64,000 nt of DNA from Ailurus styani (taxonomy: Eukaryota > Chordata > Mammalia > Carnivora > Ailuridae): positions 411,928 to 475,927 of the forward strand of contig LNAC01000678.1 in NCBI GenBank assembly GCA_002007465.1, given 5' to 3'. The notes beneath the pieces were generated by a model. The model saw nothing but the letters and a program-made list of their open reading frames with translations. It had not been told where the DNA came from and ran no database searches. This document shows positions 47,110 through 59,045 of this stretch, in pieces; position 1 is the first letter of the stretch, and every line of letters starts with the position of its first letter. The position numbers were made by a program, and so were the translations under genes.

Positions 47110-49475
47110 AACCAACCATGATGTAGAGGCTATGCATACCTTGTTATTTTAAGCATTAAGACTTAATGTGCACAGAAAGCTTTGGTCCTCAAAACCTGGT
47201 TGATATCAATGTTTCCAAAAGCTTCAATAGAAGCACCTTTTGTTGTGTTAATTTACTCATAATGTCTTGTACTTCAGGATCAACATTCTATTAATATGGC
47301 TATTTAGCAATTTTAGTTTGACTTCTGTATAGTCTTTACCACCTATAGTTGGACAGTAACCTCATGCAAAAGCCTGGTACATGTTTTACCCTGAAATACT
47401 TTAAATTCAAATACACTGTTTAATATCACCATGCCCTTCAATTTCCAGTTAACTCATTACTTAAAGTATTGATAGATAATGGGAACCAGAATAAAATAAG
47501 GACACAATGAAGAGATGATTTTGATCCTTAAACTGGCTTATAGAAAGAGAATTGGCCAGAGTCCAGTGCTATATAAAAGCTATGCAATATTTTACCTATG
47601 ACTGAAGAGCTTGGATACTTAACATAAAATGAAATGAAGACATCTCCTCGAATAGCACCATATCTAGTTAGAGCAAGTGTGCACAAACACATACACATAT
47701 ACGTGTGTGTGCACACTACAAAAATTGGCAAGTGATATGGATAAAGAAAGTTCTAGAGCAGGAGATGAATTCAAATTAAAACCTATTTTTCCTGTGATAA
47801 TTTAAAAAATAATTTTAGAATATTAAAAAATTGACTATTTTATAAAATTTATTATAACATTTTTGAGAATATTTCAGATTACTATACTAAAGTTTTATTT
47901 CCTACATAGTAAATTATTTCAATGTTTTTCAGAAATGTACAGGTTAGGTTGAAAGTTTTAATATTTAAGGCTAAATTACAAGCTTTTTCTCCTAAAACCC
48001 CCTATGAAAATCACATCAGACTCCATGATTTCCTTAAGGATCTCCACAGATGTCCTACCCTAAGTTTTCCACAAACCCTCACACCCTACCTCTCCTGCCC
48101 TTCCTTATGCAAAACATATGTCATTCCCATTACTCCTACTGATAAAGTTCCAGACTTATTTATTTATTTATTGCAAAACATCATCTTCCATGAAAAGTCC
48201 CTTTCATTCCGTAAAATTAACTACACCATCTGTCTAGTACCAATTACATGAAGTGAATGAATGACTGTTTAATCAATAAATCAATTCATCCCATGTACTT
48301 GGGTCCTGCTATGAGTAAAGAACTTAAATTAGAGAATTGTATTGTGATTTAGGGTATATATTCATGTCTCTAATGTATGTGAATATTGAGTGCTGTGTTC
48401 ATGACTTATTCAGTTTGTTTCCCCCATTTTACCAGTGCCTAGGACATTATGGCAATTAGCCTCAACAGAAACACTTTATGACAACTGGTATTTCATTTGA
48501 CTACTCAGAACTTTAGTGGCCCTTATCTTGATAACAGCCTTATGTATAGCTAGAAAACCTTTAAACTTAAATCCTGTTCTAAAAATCTGTATACTTACAC
48601 TGTCACAATTTATTTGATTTCCAGTTAGAAAAAATGATTATGTGTTCAAAAAGAAATTGTGTTAGTAATTAAGGCGATTAGAATTTGGTCAAATGATCTA
48701 ACTTTTTCTTTTGGGTGAATAGGTCAGTTGATACAATTATCTTGTACTGAAATTCCTGTGAAAATAATTAATAAACTATCAGTTATTGACTGGTATATCA
48801 TTTTTAACAAGCTAATAATTAAATGGATTAAACTGAAATGTTGAACATCACTACATCATTACTGGTCACCTGTCCTATAGAAATTATGGCTTTTCCAAGT
48901 ATAAAATTATATCAGAATGCTGTGTCACCTTATCTAGCTATCCATCTATCTATCTATCTACCCATCATTTTTATCACCTATCTATATATCTAATATCTAC
49001 CATATAGTCTGTTTATACTTTAATTTTTAAATCAAATTCTTCAGATATAGATTATAAAGGAAATACTTTATCAGTCACTCTCAGTATAAATATCCTCAAG
49101 GAATGATGCATTGTCCATGTTTCTTATAATTTCTGGAATATTATTAAAAAAACCTTGGATTACATTTTTTCTGTTTCATGTGCCTGTTACATATTTTTAT
49201 TTCCTTTGGTACATGCTTTTACATATTTTCATATATATAAAAACAAACATATCAAGTTTTCATTATAAATTTTTTAATAGGAAAAATATTATGTTTATTT
49301 TTGAACTGCAGTCTTTTAGGCCTAGTGAAATATTTAATTTAGAAGAAATTAAAGAGTTTACTATTAAAATTAATGCTGTATTTCGCTAAGATATTTATAA
49401 TTCAACATTTGACATCTTGCATTATTTATTGTCTTTAGATTTTCATAAATTCCTGGAACTTTTCATATTATTCCA
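47110..49475. other. No gene recognised, about 2.4 kb
   Basis: AT-rich sequence with no interspersed repeat I can name. It contains a short CA/TG-rich patch near 47680-47716 and a (TATC)n tract at 48929-48998. The 109-codon frame at 47922-48251 and the 92-codon frame at 49111-49389 show no motif. Confidence 0.45.
48929..48998. repeat. Imperfect (TATC)n tract
   Basis: TATC units with CATC and ACC interruptions. The purest part is at 48943-48960. Confidence 0.85.
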
Positions 49476-49485
49476 TTTAATGCAG

Positions 49486-49674
49486 AGATGCCTGGGTGGC
49501 TCAGTCAATTAAGCGGCTGCCTTCGGCTCAGGTCATGATCCCAACGTCTTGGGATCGAGTCCCACATGGGGCTCCTTGCTCAGTGGGGAGCCTGCTTCTC
49601 CCTCTGCCTCTGCCTGCCACTCTGCCTGCTTGTGCTCTCTCCCTCTCCCTCTCCGACAAAAAAAAAAAAAAATC
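49486..49674 (+). mobile_element. CAN-SINE (arctoid type)
   Basis: Full-length sense copy ending CTCCGACAAAAAAA. The AAATAAAT block has been replaced by a plain A run before ATCTTTAATGC. Short target repeat TTTAATGC flanks it (49477-49484 and 49676-49682 region). Confidence 0.93.
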
Positions 49675-49683
49675 TTTAATGCA

Positions 49684-50374
49684 TTTTGTTATTTCTTCTT
49701 TCATATATTTGTATTTGTTTTACTTTTAGTTCATTTTCTACCCCCCACACCTTTCCATTGTAAGATAAAATGCCTAATTTCAAAGTTTCCTACTTCCTCA
49801 TATCCATGTTGATGATGAATATACTCTAGTTATTTGCAAGATGATAGGTTCAGGCAATATAAAATACTTAAATATTTATCATATTTTACCTGGACATTTA
49901 TTATAAGCCTTTTTTCTACATATAGCCCCTGTTATCCCAGAAAGTTACTAATATTTAGTTGCTTGATAGATTTCAATTCTCTTGCTATACTGAAGCAAAA
50001 TCATTGATTTTTCAGTATAGTCAAATCCATATCAGAATAAAATAAATATTCATACATTTATTAATATAACTACTTCAATAGTTAATCTTGGGCTAGAACT
50101 AAGGCAAGTCATCACATGATAATATAAAATATAGAAAAATAAGTAAAAGGACACTAGCAAAAGAAGAAATGTCAAACAAATAATAAAGGATAATTCTTCC
50201 CCTTTAATTAATGAAATAATTACTTTATTCCGTTATTTAAAATGTGCTTAATACCTATCTGACATCAGTATCAAGCTATTTGAGAAACCAAGACCCAAGA
50301 TGGGAACTGGGGAATATTTTGAAGAATATGATAAAATACCACTTAATCACAGTAAAGAGCCCTTCTTTAATAAA
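49684..50374. other. No gene or repeat recognised
   Basis: AT-rich. Nothing supported. Confidence 0.45.
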
Positions 50375-50900
50375 AAGATTATGCTGAGGGGGCACCTGGG
50401 CGGCTCAGTGGGTTAAAGCCTCTGCCTTTGGCTCAGGTCATGATCTCAGGGTCCTGGGATCGAGCCCCGCATTGGGATCCCTGCTCAGGGGGGAGCCTGC
50501 TTCCCTCTCTCTGCCTGCCTCTCTGCCTACTTGTGATCTCTCTCTCTCTCTGTCAAATAAATAAATAAAATCTTTAAAAAAATATTATGTTGAGTGAAAT
50601 AAGTCAAACAGAGAAAGTCAATTATCATATGGTTTCACTTACTTGTGGAACATAAGGAATAAAATGAAGGACATTAGGAGAAGGAAAGGAAAAGTGAATT
50701 GGGGTAAATTGGAGGGGGAGACGAAAGATGAGAGATGGACAGTGGATTCTGAGAAACAAACAGGATTATGGAGGGGAGGGGCTGGGAGAATGGGTAAGGC
50801 TGGTGGTGGGTATTAAGGAGAGCACATATTGCTTGGAGCACTGGGTGTGGTGCATAAACAATGAATCTCGGAACATTGAAAAAATAAAAAAATACTAAAA
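50375..50900 (+). mobile_element. Short carnivore-type L1 3' end, sense
   Basis: 5'-truncated copy beginning at the L1 words 'attatgctgagtgaaataagtc'. It continues CATATGGTTTCACTTAC, GAACATAAGGAATA, GGTGGTGGGTATTAAGGAG and GAGCACTGGGTGTGGTGC, and ends ACATTGAAAAAATAAAAAAA. It is interrupted near its 5' end by a SINE. Confidence 0.88.
50388..50580 (+). mobile_element. CAN-SINE (mustelid type) inside L1
   Basis: Full-length sense copy. Target repeats AGATTATGCTGAG (50375-50387) and TATTATGTTGAG (50583-50594) derive from the L1 and differ at two sites. Confidence 0.95.
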
Positions 50901-51500
50901 AAAGAGTTTTTTTATATCATGTTCATAAGTTCTTTCCCTCTGATAGTATTAATTAGCTATAAACACCATAATTCTGAATCTGAACCTAAGACTTTTTAAG
51001 GTTATCATCGTCTTTAGCAATGCTTTTTTTTTCCTCTAAAAACTTTTAACTTATATAAGAATAAATAGTTCTATACATTGTGAGAATTCTGAAGGAAGGG
51101 ACAAAGAAAATTTGCTAGCAATAATAAAATATATTATAATGCTTCTAACTTGATTGTGGTTAAAGGAATGTAAATTATATTATAGTGATGTATTAAATAG
51201 TTGAAACTTAGTTTGTAATCATATAAATTACTTCAACTACATGTGAATTTGCTCTTGTGGGTTTTAAATTAACTAGATGAAATCTGACATAACCTTGCTA
51301 TAATTATATATCATGTTCTGAAATGTGTATTAAAACATGACATTCTATGTGGATTTTCCTAATTTGTAATGAAATTAAGACTTTTTCGCATTATATATGT
51401 GTGTATATGTGTATAGGTGCCATATTTGTTGATATCTAAAACATTTGACTTATTTTTAACATAAAATTTTGTGTCTTTATCTTTTTAAAAATTATTGACT
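50901..51500. other. No gene or repeat recognised
   Basis: AT-rich. Nothing supported. Confidence 0.45.
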
Positions 51501-51520
51501 GTTTTCACTTTCTTTTTTTC

Positions 51521-51708
51521 AAAATTTTATTTATTTGAGAGAGAGAGAGATAGTAAGAGATAGCATGAGTGGTGAGGAGGGGCAGAGACAGAGGGAGAAG
51601 CAGGCTCCAGGCTGAGCAGGGAGCCCAATGTGGGCTTCATCCCAGGACCTTGGGATCATGATCTCAGCCAAAGGCAGACATGTAAGCCACTGAGCCACCC
51701 GGATGCCC
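51521..51708 (-). mobile_element. CAN-SINE at the tail end of the twin-primed L1
   Basis: Antisense copy with a slightly diverged head complement (GAGCCACCCGGATGCCCC). Target repeats CACTTTCTTTTTTTC (51506-51520) and CAATTTCTTTTTTC (51709-51722) are T-rich and imperfect. Confidence 0.93.
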
Positions 51709-51787
51709 CAATTTCTTTTTTCATTTGCTGTTTTGTTTTTTTTTTTAATTTTCATTTACATATTATCTTTTTTGTTTATGTATTTTT

Positions 51788-51978
51788 TTTAAAGATTTTA
51801 TTTCTTTATTTGACAGAGAGAGAGAGAGAGATCACAAGTAGGCAGAGAGGCAGAGAGAGAGGAGGAAGCAGGCTCCCTGCCAAGCAGAGAGCCCGATATG
51901 GGCCTCAATCCCAGGACCCTGAGATCATGACCTGAGCCGAAAGCAGAGGCTTTAACCCACTGAGCCACCCAGGCGCCC
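51788..51978 (-). mobile_element. CAN-SINE in the twin-primed L1, perfect target repeat
   Basis: Full-length antisense copy. The 16-bp repeat TTGTTTATGTATTTTT at 51772-51787 and 51979-51994 is perfect. Probably recent. Confidence 0.96.
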
Positions 51979-53537
51979 TTGTTTATGTATTTTTAAGTTT
52001 TTCTTTAAATTCCAGTTTGATAATATACAGTGTAATATTAGTTTCGGTCATAGTATTTAGTGATTCATCACTTAAATATATCACCTAATGCTTTTCACAA
52101 GTGTCCTTCTTAATACCCATCATTCGTTTAACCCATCACCCCACCCACCTCCCATCCAGCAACTCTCAGTTTGTTCTCTATAGTTAAGAGTCTGTTTTAT
52201 GATTTGCCCCTCTCTTCTTTTTTCTCCCCCATGTTCATCTGTTTTCTTAAATTCCACATACAAACGAGATCATGTGGTTTTTGTCTTTCTCTGACTTATT
52301 TTGCTTAACATAATACACTCTAGCTCCTTCCACATTTTGTACAACCAAGATTTCATTCTTTGTTATGGCTGAGTAATAGTCCATCATATATATGTCACAA
52401 CAATTCCCTTATCCATTCATTAGTCAATGGACATTTGGGCTGTTTCCATAATTTGGCTGTTGTTAATGTTGCTATAAACATCAAGTGCATGTATACCTTT
52501 GAATCAGTATTCTTGTATCCTTTGGATCAAACAACCCTAAAATTTATATGGAACCACAAAAGACTCCAAATAGCCAAAGTAATCTTAGAAAAGAAAAACA
52601 AAGCTGGAGGCATCACAATTCTGGACTTCAAACTGTATTACAAAGTTGTAGTCATCAAGACAGTATGGTACTGATACAAAAACAGACACTGTTCAATGGA
52701 ATAGAACAGAGAACCCAGAAACGGACCCACAACTATAGTCAACTAATCTTCAACAAAGCAGGAAAGAATATCCAATAGGAGAAAGACAGTCTCTTCAACA
52801 AATGCTATTGGGAAAACTGGAAAGCAACATGGAAAAGGATGAAACTGGACCACTTTCTTACATCATATCCAAAAATAAATTCAAAACGGATGAAAAACAT
52901 GACATAGAAAGCAATCAGAATCCTAGAGAAGAACACAGGCAGCAACCCTTTCTACTTGGGCCATAGCAACTTCTTACTAGACACATTGCTGGAGGCAAGG
53001 AAAACAAAAGCAAAAATGAACTATTTGGACTACATCGAAATAAAAATCTTCACAGCAAAGGAATCAATCAACAAAACTAAAAGCAACCTTAGAATGAGAG
53101 GAGATATTTACAAATGACATATCTGATAAAAATTGGTCAGTATCCAAAATCTATAAAGAACTTATAGGACTCAACACCCAAAAAATGAAATAATCCAGTT
53201 TAGAAATGAGAAGACACGAATACACATTTTTCCAAAGAAGACATCTAGATAGTTAACAGACACATGAAAAGATGCTCAATGTCACTCATTATCAGGGAAA
53301 TACAAATCAAAACTACAGTGAGATATCATCTCACACCTGTCAGAGTGACTAAAGTGAACAACAGAAGAAACAACAGATGTTGGTGAGGATGTAGAGAAAG
53401 GGGAACCCTCTTATAGTGTTGGCGGGAATGCAAGCTGGTGCAGTCACTCTGTGAAACAGTATGGAAGTTCCTCAAAAAGTTGAAAATAGAACTACCCTAG
53501 GGCCCAGCAATTGCTTTACTAGGTGTTTTCAATTTCT

Positions 53538-54159
53538 AACCTCTTTGATCAATAAGTAGCTTTATTGCCCCTTCCAACTTTTTAAAAATCTTTCCATTAT
53601 TTAGAAGCTTAGAAATTTCTTTACACTAGTTTTCTTTCTTTTTTAAGATTTTCCTCGGCAGGTTTGTATTTAATTAAAGAAGCATGTCTGTGTGTGTATG
53701 TATATTCCCCTTTGTCTCTTCTCTTGAATTAGAAATTTGTAAGTGGGACTGAGAAGGGGCAGACAGAGGGACATGAGGAAGCCATGAGAATCATCTATCA
53801 CAATCCATGTAAATTCTTCCTGGGGGGAGATAATGCCATCCTTGGCCTCAATTATTCCTGTGATGCTGGGATATACTATGCCACCCAAATTAAAAACTAA
53901 CCAATACTACAATGAGGCTAAAGACATAAATAAAAACCAGCAAAAACAACAAAAAGAGATCAATAACAAGGAAATGCAATATTGGGATTATTGCCAGGCA
54001 TTAAAACCACTCTGATAATTTTGTTAAATTATATAAAGGACAATATTGTGTATCAAGAAAACGCTGAACTAAAAAAAATTAAAATTAAAATTAAAATTAA
54101 AAATATATATGTCTATATATATATATATATATATATAACATATACTTACTAATGTGCAA
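53538..54159. other. No gene recognised; AT-rich simple sequence at right
   Basis: Unclassified. Short stretches near 53640-53700 and 53800-53900 match nothing I know. The right part leads into (AAAATT)n/(TA)n simple sequence. Confidence 0.45.
54071..54138. repeat. (AAAATT)n then (TA)n
   Basis: Five AAAATT units (54071-54102) pass into a TA run to 54138 with a GTC interruption. Confidence 0.9.
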
Positions 54160-54990
54160 GAGATAAGTGGGCAGAAGTTAAGTTTGAAAATGTATTATGT
54201 GAGAAAGTTCAAAAACCATGAAAGACATCAAGCCACAGATTTCAAAATCAATGAGAATCCCAAGAAAAACAATTTAAAATATAGCTACACCTAGGCACCA
54301 CATGATAAATTGCTGAAAATCAGAGATAAAATAATTCTATGGGTGACCGAAGATGCAGGTTACCTTCAGGGAAGAAATAACTTAAGACCAATGGCTTATT
54401 TCTCCACAGACACAACAGAAGTCAGAGTATACTATAAGAACTTTAAAGTGCTAAAGAAAATGGCTCCCAATCTCAGATTCTCAGCTGGGCAAAAATATTC
54501 TTTTCAAGAATGAAGGTTAAGGGGCACCCAGGTGGCTCAGTCATTAAGTATCTGCCTTCGGCTTGGGTCATGACCCCAGGTTTCTGGGATCAAGCCCCTG
54601 GTCCTCGGGCTCCCTGCTCAGCGGGAAGCCTGCTTTTCCCTTTCCCACTCCCCCTGCTTGTATTCCTTCTCTTGCTGTCTCTCTCTCTGTGTCAGATAAA
54701 TAAATAAAATCTTTAAAAAAAAGATACATAAAGAAAAAAAAGAATGAAAGTTAAATGAATACAACTTCAGATAAATAAAAACATAAGACTTTGTCACCAA
54801 CAGAACCTCAATAAAGAAGATATTAAAAGATATTCTTCAGACAGAAGAAAAATCATTGTAATGAAGGGCTCAATATGTGGGAACAAAATATAGTAAGTAT
54901 GATAAATATATGTGTGGACTTAAATTAATTGCGGCTGACTAAAACAATAATGCATATACAACTCATGGACCATGTGCTTTAGTCTATGAA
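54160..54990 (+). mobile_element. Old L1 relic (region upstream of ORF2), sense
   Basis: Blocks AAGACATCAAGCCACAGATT near 54223, CACCTAGGCACCACATGATA near 54288, ATTGCTGAAAATCAGAGATA near 54309, ACAGAAGTCAGAGTATACTA, AGAATGAAGGTTAA and GATATTCTTCAGACAGAAG near 54830 follow the L1M segment between ORF1 and ORF2. Frames are broken. A SINE interrupts it at 54521. Confidence 0.65.
54521..54739 (+). mobile_element. CAN-SINE (arctoid type) inside old L1
   Basis: Sense full-length copy. Target repeats AAGAATGAAGGTTAA (54506-54520) and AAGAATGAAAGTTAA (54740-54754), one mismatch. Confidence 0.95.
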
Positions 54991-56882
54991 TATTTACATA
55001 ACAATACTTATGTACTATTTACTGTCTAATTGGTGGACATGAAGAGTCTTTGCATTTTCCAGGTAATTTCTGCTCAGGTCCAGGAACCATCTCTTTGTTT
55101 TCTTTATTGTCAAATGTCCCAGTCTTGTCTAATTTCAGTGTGTCGTGTGTCCTGCAGGCGAATTTCATTGTTGCAACACAAGAAAATGGTGCAACACTGT
55201 TATTATTTGCAATACTGTCACCTCTTGAAATCAGTTTTTGCTGCAAAAATGTAAACCTTCTTGCATTTGCATGTCCTTAATACCAATTATTTAATCCTGG
55301 TTGCATTTTTACTCATGATACTATGTCATCTATGTCTCTGCCAATGAATACTGATATGTAATGACTCTCCTGAAGATTACTACTATCTTTAATTCTGACC
55401 ACATATGCAAGTCTTACCCAAAAAGAAAACATAAATAAAAATTTGTCCTCTATTTATATGAGAATTACTGCTTAGAATTTTATAGCAAAGATATAGAACA
55501 CAGTACTCAGCTATCTTGTGAAATAGAAATATCGCCTCTCTTCAGAACAAAGAGTCTGTGTACTTACTGCCCATTACAAAAGGTCTGCAGTCCCTGTGTG
55601 TGCAGGTGTCACCTGGTCTTCTTTATACATCCTGTAGGAAATTAGGGATCAGCCAGGGAATTGGCATAAATATGCATTTACTCACACTTCTTGCTAAATT
55701 GTGAGTAGTAAAGACTTTTATCTCTGACCCAAGAGTTTTATTTGTCATTATCCTTGAGATAGTAGCAGAATAACTTATCAGCTCGAAAGCAGAATAGAGT
55801 GTCAGACTGTGTTCAGTTCCTGACACTCTCCTTTTGAACCCTATAGGCCACAATTACTGCATTCCTAGAATACCATCTCTGTCAGTGTTGGGCATCATTG
55901 CCTTCCACACTACTATCAGTGGGGACAGTGGCCAAAGGAAATGTGAGAGAAGTGGTCCTCTTAGTGCAATAATTGTCTTTTTTTTTTCTTTTTAGCAAAT
56001 CTGTGACCAACGCCTGACAGCACAACAGTACCATCTGATTCAGAAGCATGAGAATAAATTGATCAGAAGGGCCTGCTGAAACAGCCAAGCAGCATTCCTG
56101 AATATTCTCAGAAGATACAGGCATGGCCACTTCTAATGAATTGTCTGACCCACGACGCAGAGCATGAAGAGGATGTGGAATAACCTCCCTGTGTGTCAGT
56201 GGGGGAGTCCACAGGATAAAGAATGTGTGCACCCACGCCCGTCACCATCAGGAGCTGTAAAGCAAAGGTAGCACTAGGACTCAATCAAAGCCAGGCAAGA
56301 GCTGATAAATGTAAACTACCTCCTCCAGCACAAGGTCACGTTTGCCTTTAATCCTTAGGTTTAGGGTTCTAGGGTATTGGTGGCCCAGAGCCCAGCAGGT
56401 CATCAAAAATCAGTTTGTCAGACTAATCTAGCAGTCCAAAGTTCCACAATCCAGAAAGAAATACCACTTCAGCTAACAGGAATGATCTATACTCCTGGAC
56501 AACCTTGAACTACTAAGTCCAGGTTTAGGGGCCTAGGATAAATTTATAGACATGAGTCCTGAAACTTTGAGGCATTTGATTGACCCCAGACACAAAGGTA
56601 GGTAAGCAAGAACCCTGAAGAGGAGAACTGAGACCTGTGTTCACTTGACACCTGGTCTTGGCTTAAGGTGCCCCACCTGGAAGGCACTGCCAGCTCAGGT
56701 GAATGGTAGACAGAGGAAAATCATTTAAACAATTTTGAGGGAGGCACTCCAAAACATGAGGTCCATTGAGGTACAGGGCCAAGGCAAGGCCCTCACTCCT
56801 GGGTCTCAGAGAGGTCCTGTAAGAAAGCTAAATCCTCATCTTCTATAATAGGAAGTACGAAGACAACAACTAAAATTTTTTT
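54991..56882. other. Unclassified 1.9-kb stretch, less AT-rich
   Basis: No repeat family recognised with confidence. Short frames exist (74-76 codons at 55019-55280, 76 at 55623-55853, 116 antisense at 55882-56232), but none shows a domain. About 55570-55860 has wording like an old LTR (AGTAGTAAAGACTTTTATCTC, TTTATTTGTCATTATCC). A pyrimidine tract ending TTTTTAG at 55996 resembles a splice acceptor but leads to no convincing exon. Candidate for an old endogenous-retrovirus relic or unique DNA. Confidence 0.35.
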
Positions 56883-56896
56883 AAAAAGACAAACAA

Positions 56897-57060
56897 TGGA
56901 TGTCTAGGTGGCTCAGTTGGTTAAGCATCTGCCTTCAGGTCAGGTCATGATCTCAGGGTCCTGAAATAGAGTCCCAAATCAGGCTTCCTGCTCAGCGGGG
57001 AGCCTGCTTCTCCCTCTGCTTGTGCTCTCTCTCTCTCAAATAAATAAATAAAATATTTTT
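56897..57060 (+). mobile_element. Older CAN-SINE, part of a composite insertion
   Basis: Sense copy (GATGTCTAGGTGGCTCAGTT, AAATAAATAAATAAAATATT). Its tail is interrupted by an antisense L1 end. The shared target repeat is AAAAAGACAAACAA (56883-56896) against AAAAAGACAAATAA (57253-57266). Confidence 0.92.
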
Positions 57061-57252
57061 TTGCTTTAACATTTATTTATTCATTCATTCATTCATTCAT
57101 TCATTTTTATTATATTATGTTATTCACCATACAGTACATCATTAGATGTTTCTGTAGTGTTCCAACACTCGTTCTTTGCGTATAACACCCGGTGCTCCAG
57201 GTAATACATATCTCCTTAATATCCATCACTGGGCTAAGCCATCTTTTTTTAA
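57061..57252 (-). mobile_element. L1 3' end inserted in a SINE tail
   Basis: Antisense L1 3' terminus with an (ATTC)n tail at 57072-57105, then GTTATTCACCATACAGTACA, GCGTATAACACCCGGTGCTC and CTTAATATCCATCAC. This 3' UTR type differs from the others in the window, so it is a different and possibly younger L1 lineage. It sits between the SINE body and the SINE's right target repeat. Confidence 0.82.
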
Positions 57253-57448
57253 AAAAAGACAAATAACACCCCACCCAATAGATAGCAACATAGCATGTTA
57301 TTTAGAAATATGAGTTAAATAGCGTAGCAAGCAACTAAAGGGTAGTTTATATACCGTTATATATAACGGTAGTTATATCTTAGGAGTAGAAATTAGAGGA
57401 AGAAAAAATATGGGTCAGAAAATACTTCTCATAAATTTAGGTTTTTTG

Positions 57449-57660
57449 GGGTGCCTGGGTGGCTCAGTCGTTAAGTGTCTGCCTTTGGCTCAGGTCATGA
57501 TTCCAGGGTCCTGGGATGGAGCCCCACATCCGGCTCCCTGCTTCTCTCTCTCCCGGGAAAGCCTGCTTCTCCCTCTCCCACTCCCCCTGCTAGAGTTCCC
57601 TCTCTCTCTATGTCTCTCTCTGTCAAATAAATAAATGAAATCTTTAAAAAAATTAAAAAA
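57449..57660 (+). mobile_element. CAN-SINE (arctoid type)
   Basis: Full-length sense copy. Target repeats ATAAATTTAGGTTTTTTG (57431-57448) and ATAAGTTTAGGTTTTTTG (57661-57678), one mismatch. Confidence 0.95.
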
Positions 57661-57678
57661 ATAAGTTTAGGTTTTTTG

Positions 57679-58309
57679 TTCATTTTTGCTTTTTATATAC
57701 ATTTGATAAAAGTTAAATATCAATTCAAAAGTTTCAGTGTTCACATGAATGTAATGTTAATTATTGATTATTATAAGTGGAGAAATGTTTTTTGGTTTGC
57801 TTATTTGTCTTATTTTTGGTAAGGAAAAATAAAAGGATTCTATGGTAGTGTGTCAATCTATACCTTGAAAAAAAAAGGACAGATTATAAAAATTGCTTAT
57901 AAAGGCCATAACAAAAAAGAAATAACCCTTATTTCATAAATACAATTGAAGTATGTGCAGATTTCACCAAATGTCCATGGCTAAAATGACTCCATCAACT
58001 GTAAATTAGTAATTAATAGATTAATAACCAATACATGTGAAAGTGATGAGAAAATAGATAGATGACTCAAGAACAAGTCCAAGTTTATATTACCCTGAGA
58101 AAGGAGTATATGCTTACATTTTAATAAATAGTACAAACTCTTAATGAAAAGGAACTTCTTGATGTGGTCTGGAGCAGTTAAGGAAAATTCCACGATAAAG
58201 TAGAAGTTTTGAAAAACATAATATGTATCGCATTTTTAAAAAGTATTTTTCGTGTTTTTCACAAAGGTCATTTTATTTGTGAAACATTCACACAACTGGT
58301 CTTCTCAAT
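57679..58309. other. No gene or repeat recognised
   Basis: AT-rich. Nothing supported. Confidence 0.45.
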
Positions 58310-58600
58310 ATCTTTCTTCTTATGCTCCATAAAATCTCTGCCATATTTGATATTATTGCTTATTCCAATCTCTTAAAGCTCATCTGGCTTTGGTAAGAAT
58401 GTATTATTTTGTACTTTTCCTACTTCCTTGGCACCTCTCATCCTGTTTTCATTACGAAGCTCTAAATGTCCTATTTTTATTTTGTTTTCTTCTCTATACA
58501 TTTCTTGCTTCAGTGATCCCATCCTTTCTCTTTTTTAATGGTCATGACTTCTAGGCAGATGACTCCCAAATGTATATTTAAAGTCTGACTAAAATCCTTA
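58310..58600 (+). mobile_element. L2 LINE reverse-transcriptase relic
   Basis: The stretch around 58540-58590 (GGCAGATGACTCCCAAATG) matches the L2 segment that encodes the RT active-site motif YADDSQ. Upstream, 58400-58520 follows the L2 order weakly (CTTTTCCTACTTCCTTGGC, CTTCTCTATACATTTC). No frame remains. Confidence 0.55.
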
Positions 58601-58919
58601 GTACACATAGAAGTGTTCAATATTATTGTAAGAAAAATAAATTATTTAATGGATACAAATTAGTGAAGAGTATTAGGGCTAAAATGTAGACTGTCATATC
58701 ATAGGGAGAGCTGATTCTGAGTGAATCATTTTCATCCTATGGCAGAAACTCACATTTTAAGCAAATAGATTTTTATCTGTAACTTCACCCTTGTCAATAT
58801 TGCTGCATCTGATTTTGGGGTACTGGCTTTTATAAACACTGATTTATAATTATAACCATTATGGGGATACTTTCTGTTGAATGACTATCAAGCTAGGAGT
58901 TTTCCACTGATGAAATTAT

Positions 58920-59045
58920 CTAAACCTTATAAAACCACTGAAAAAATAGATATTTCTAATTCCATTTTACATATATAAACACCAGGTGCTGAGAGAGGAA
59001 TTACTTGTTAATAGTTGCAAAATCTGCAAGTAACAAACAAGAATG
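58920..59045 (+). repeat. MIR relic
   Basis: ATTCCATTTTACATATATAA near 58960, GGTGCTGAGAGAGGAATTAC, then AGTTGCAAAATCTGCAAGTA parallel the MIR words for 'ccattttacagatgagga', 'ctcagagaggttaa' and 'ggtcacacagctagtaa'. Confidence 0.62.

Larger units (their letters stand above)
51513..53524 (-). mobile_element. 2-kb twin-primed L1 with almost seamless 5' inversion
   Basis: The 3' arm is antisense: tail at about 51730-51780, 3' UTR and ORF2 end to TTGTATCCTTTGGAT at 52528. The 5' arm is sense: ORF2 from AACAACCCTAAAATTTATAT (about 52530) to CAGCAATTGCTTTACTAGG (about 53523). In L1 order the 5' arm ends where the 3' arm begins, so only a few bases seem to be missing. Flanking repeats GTTTTCACTTTCT (51501-51513) and GTTTTCAATTTCT (53525-53537) differ at one site. 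Two SINEs sit in the tail side. No intact frame. Confidence 0.87.

Noticed and set aside
55019..55280. Overlapping 74-76-codon frames on both strands, possible small pseudogene
   Set aside because: No recognisable protein, no poly(A), no flanking repeats. Treated as chance frames.
55977..55996. Pyrimidine tract ending in TTTTTAG, resembling a 3' splice site (similar tracts near 59300 and 63451)
   Set aside because: No downstream frame with coding character and no matching donor. Such tracts are common by chance in AT-rich DNA.
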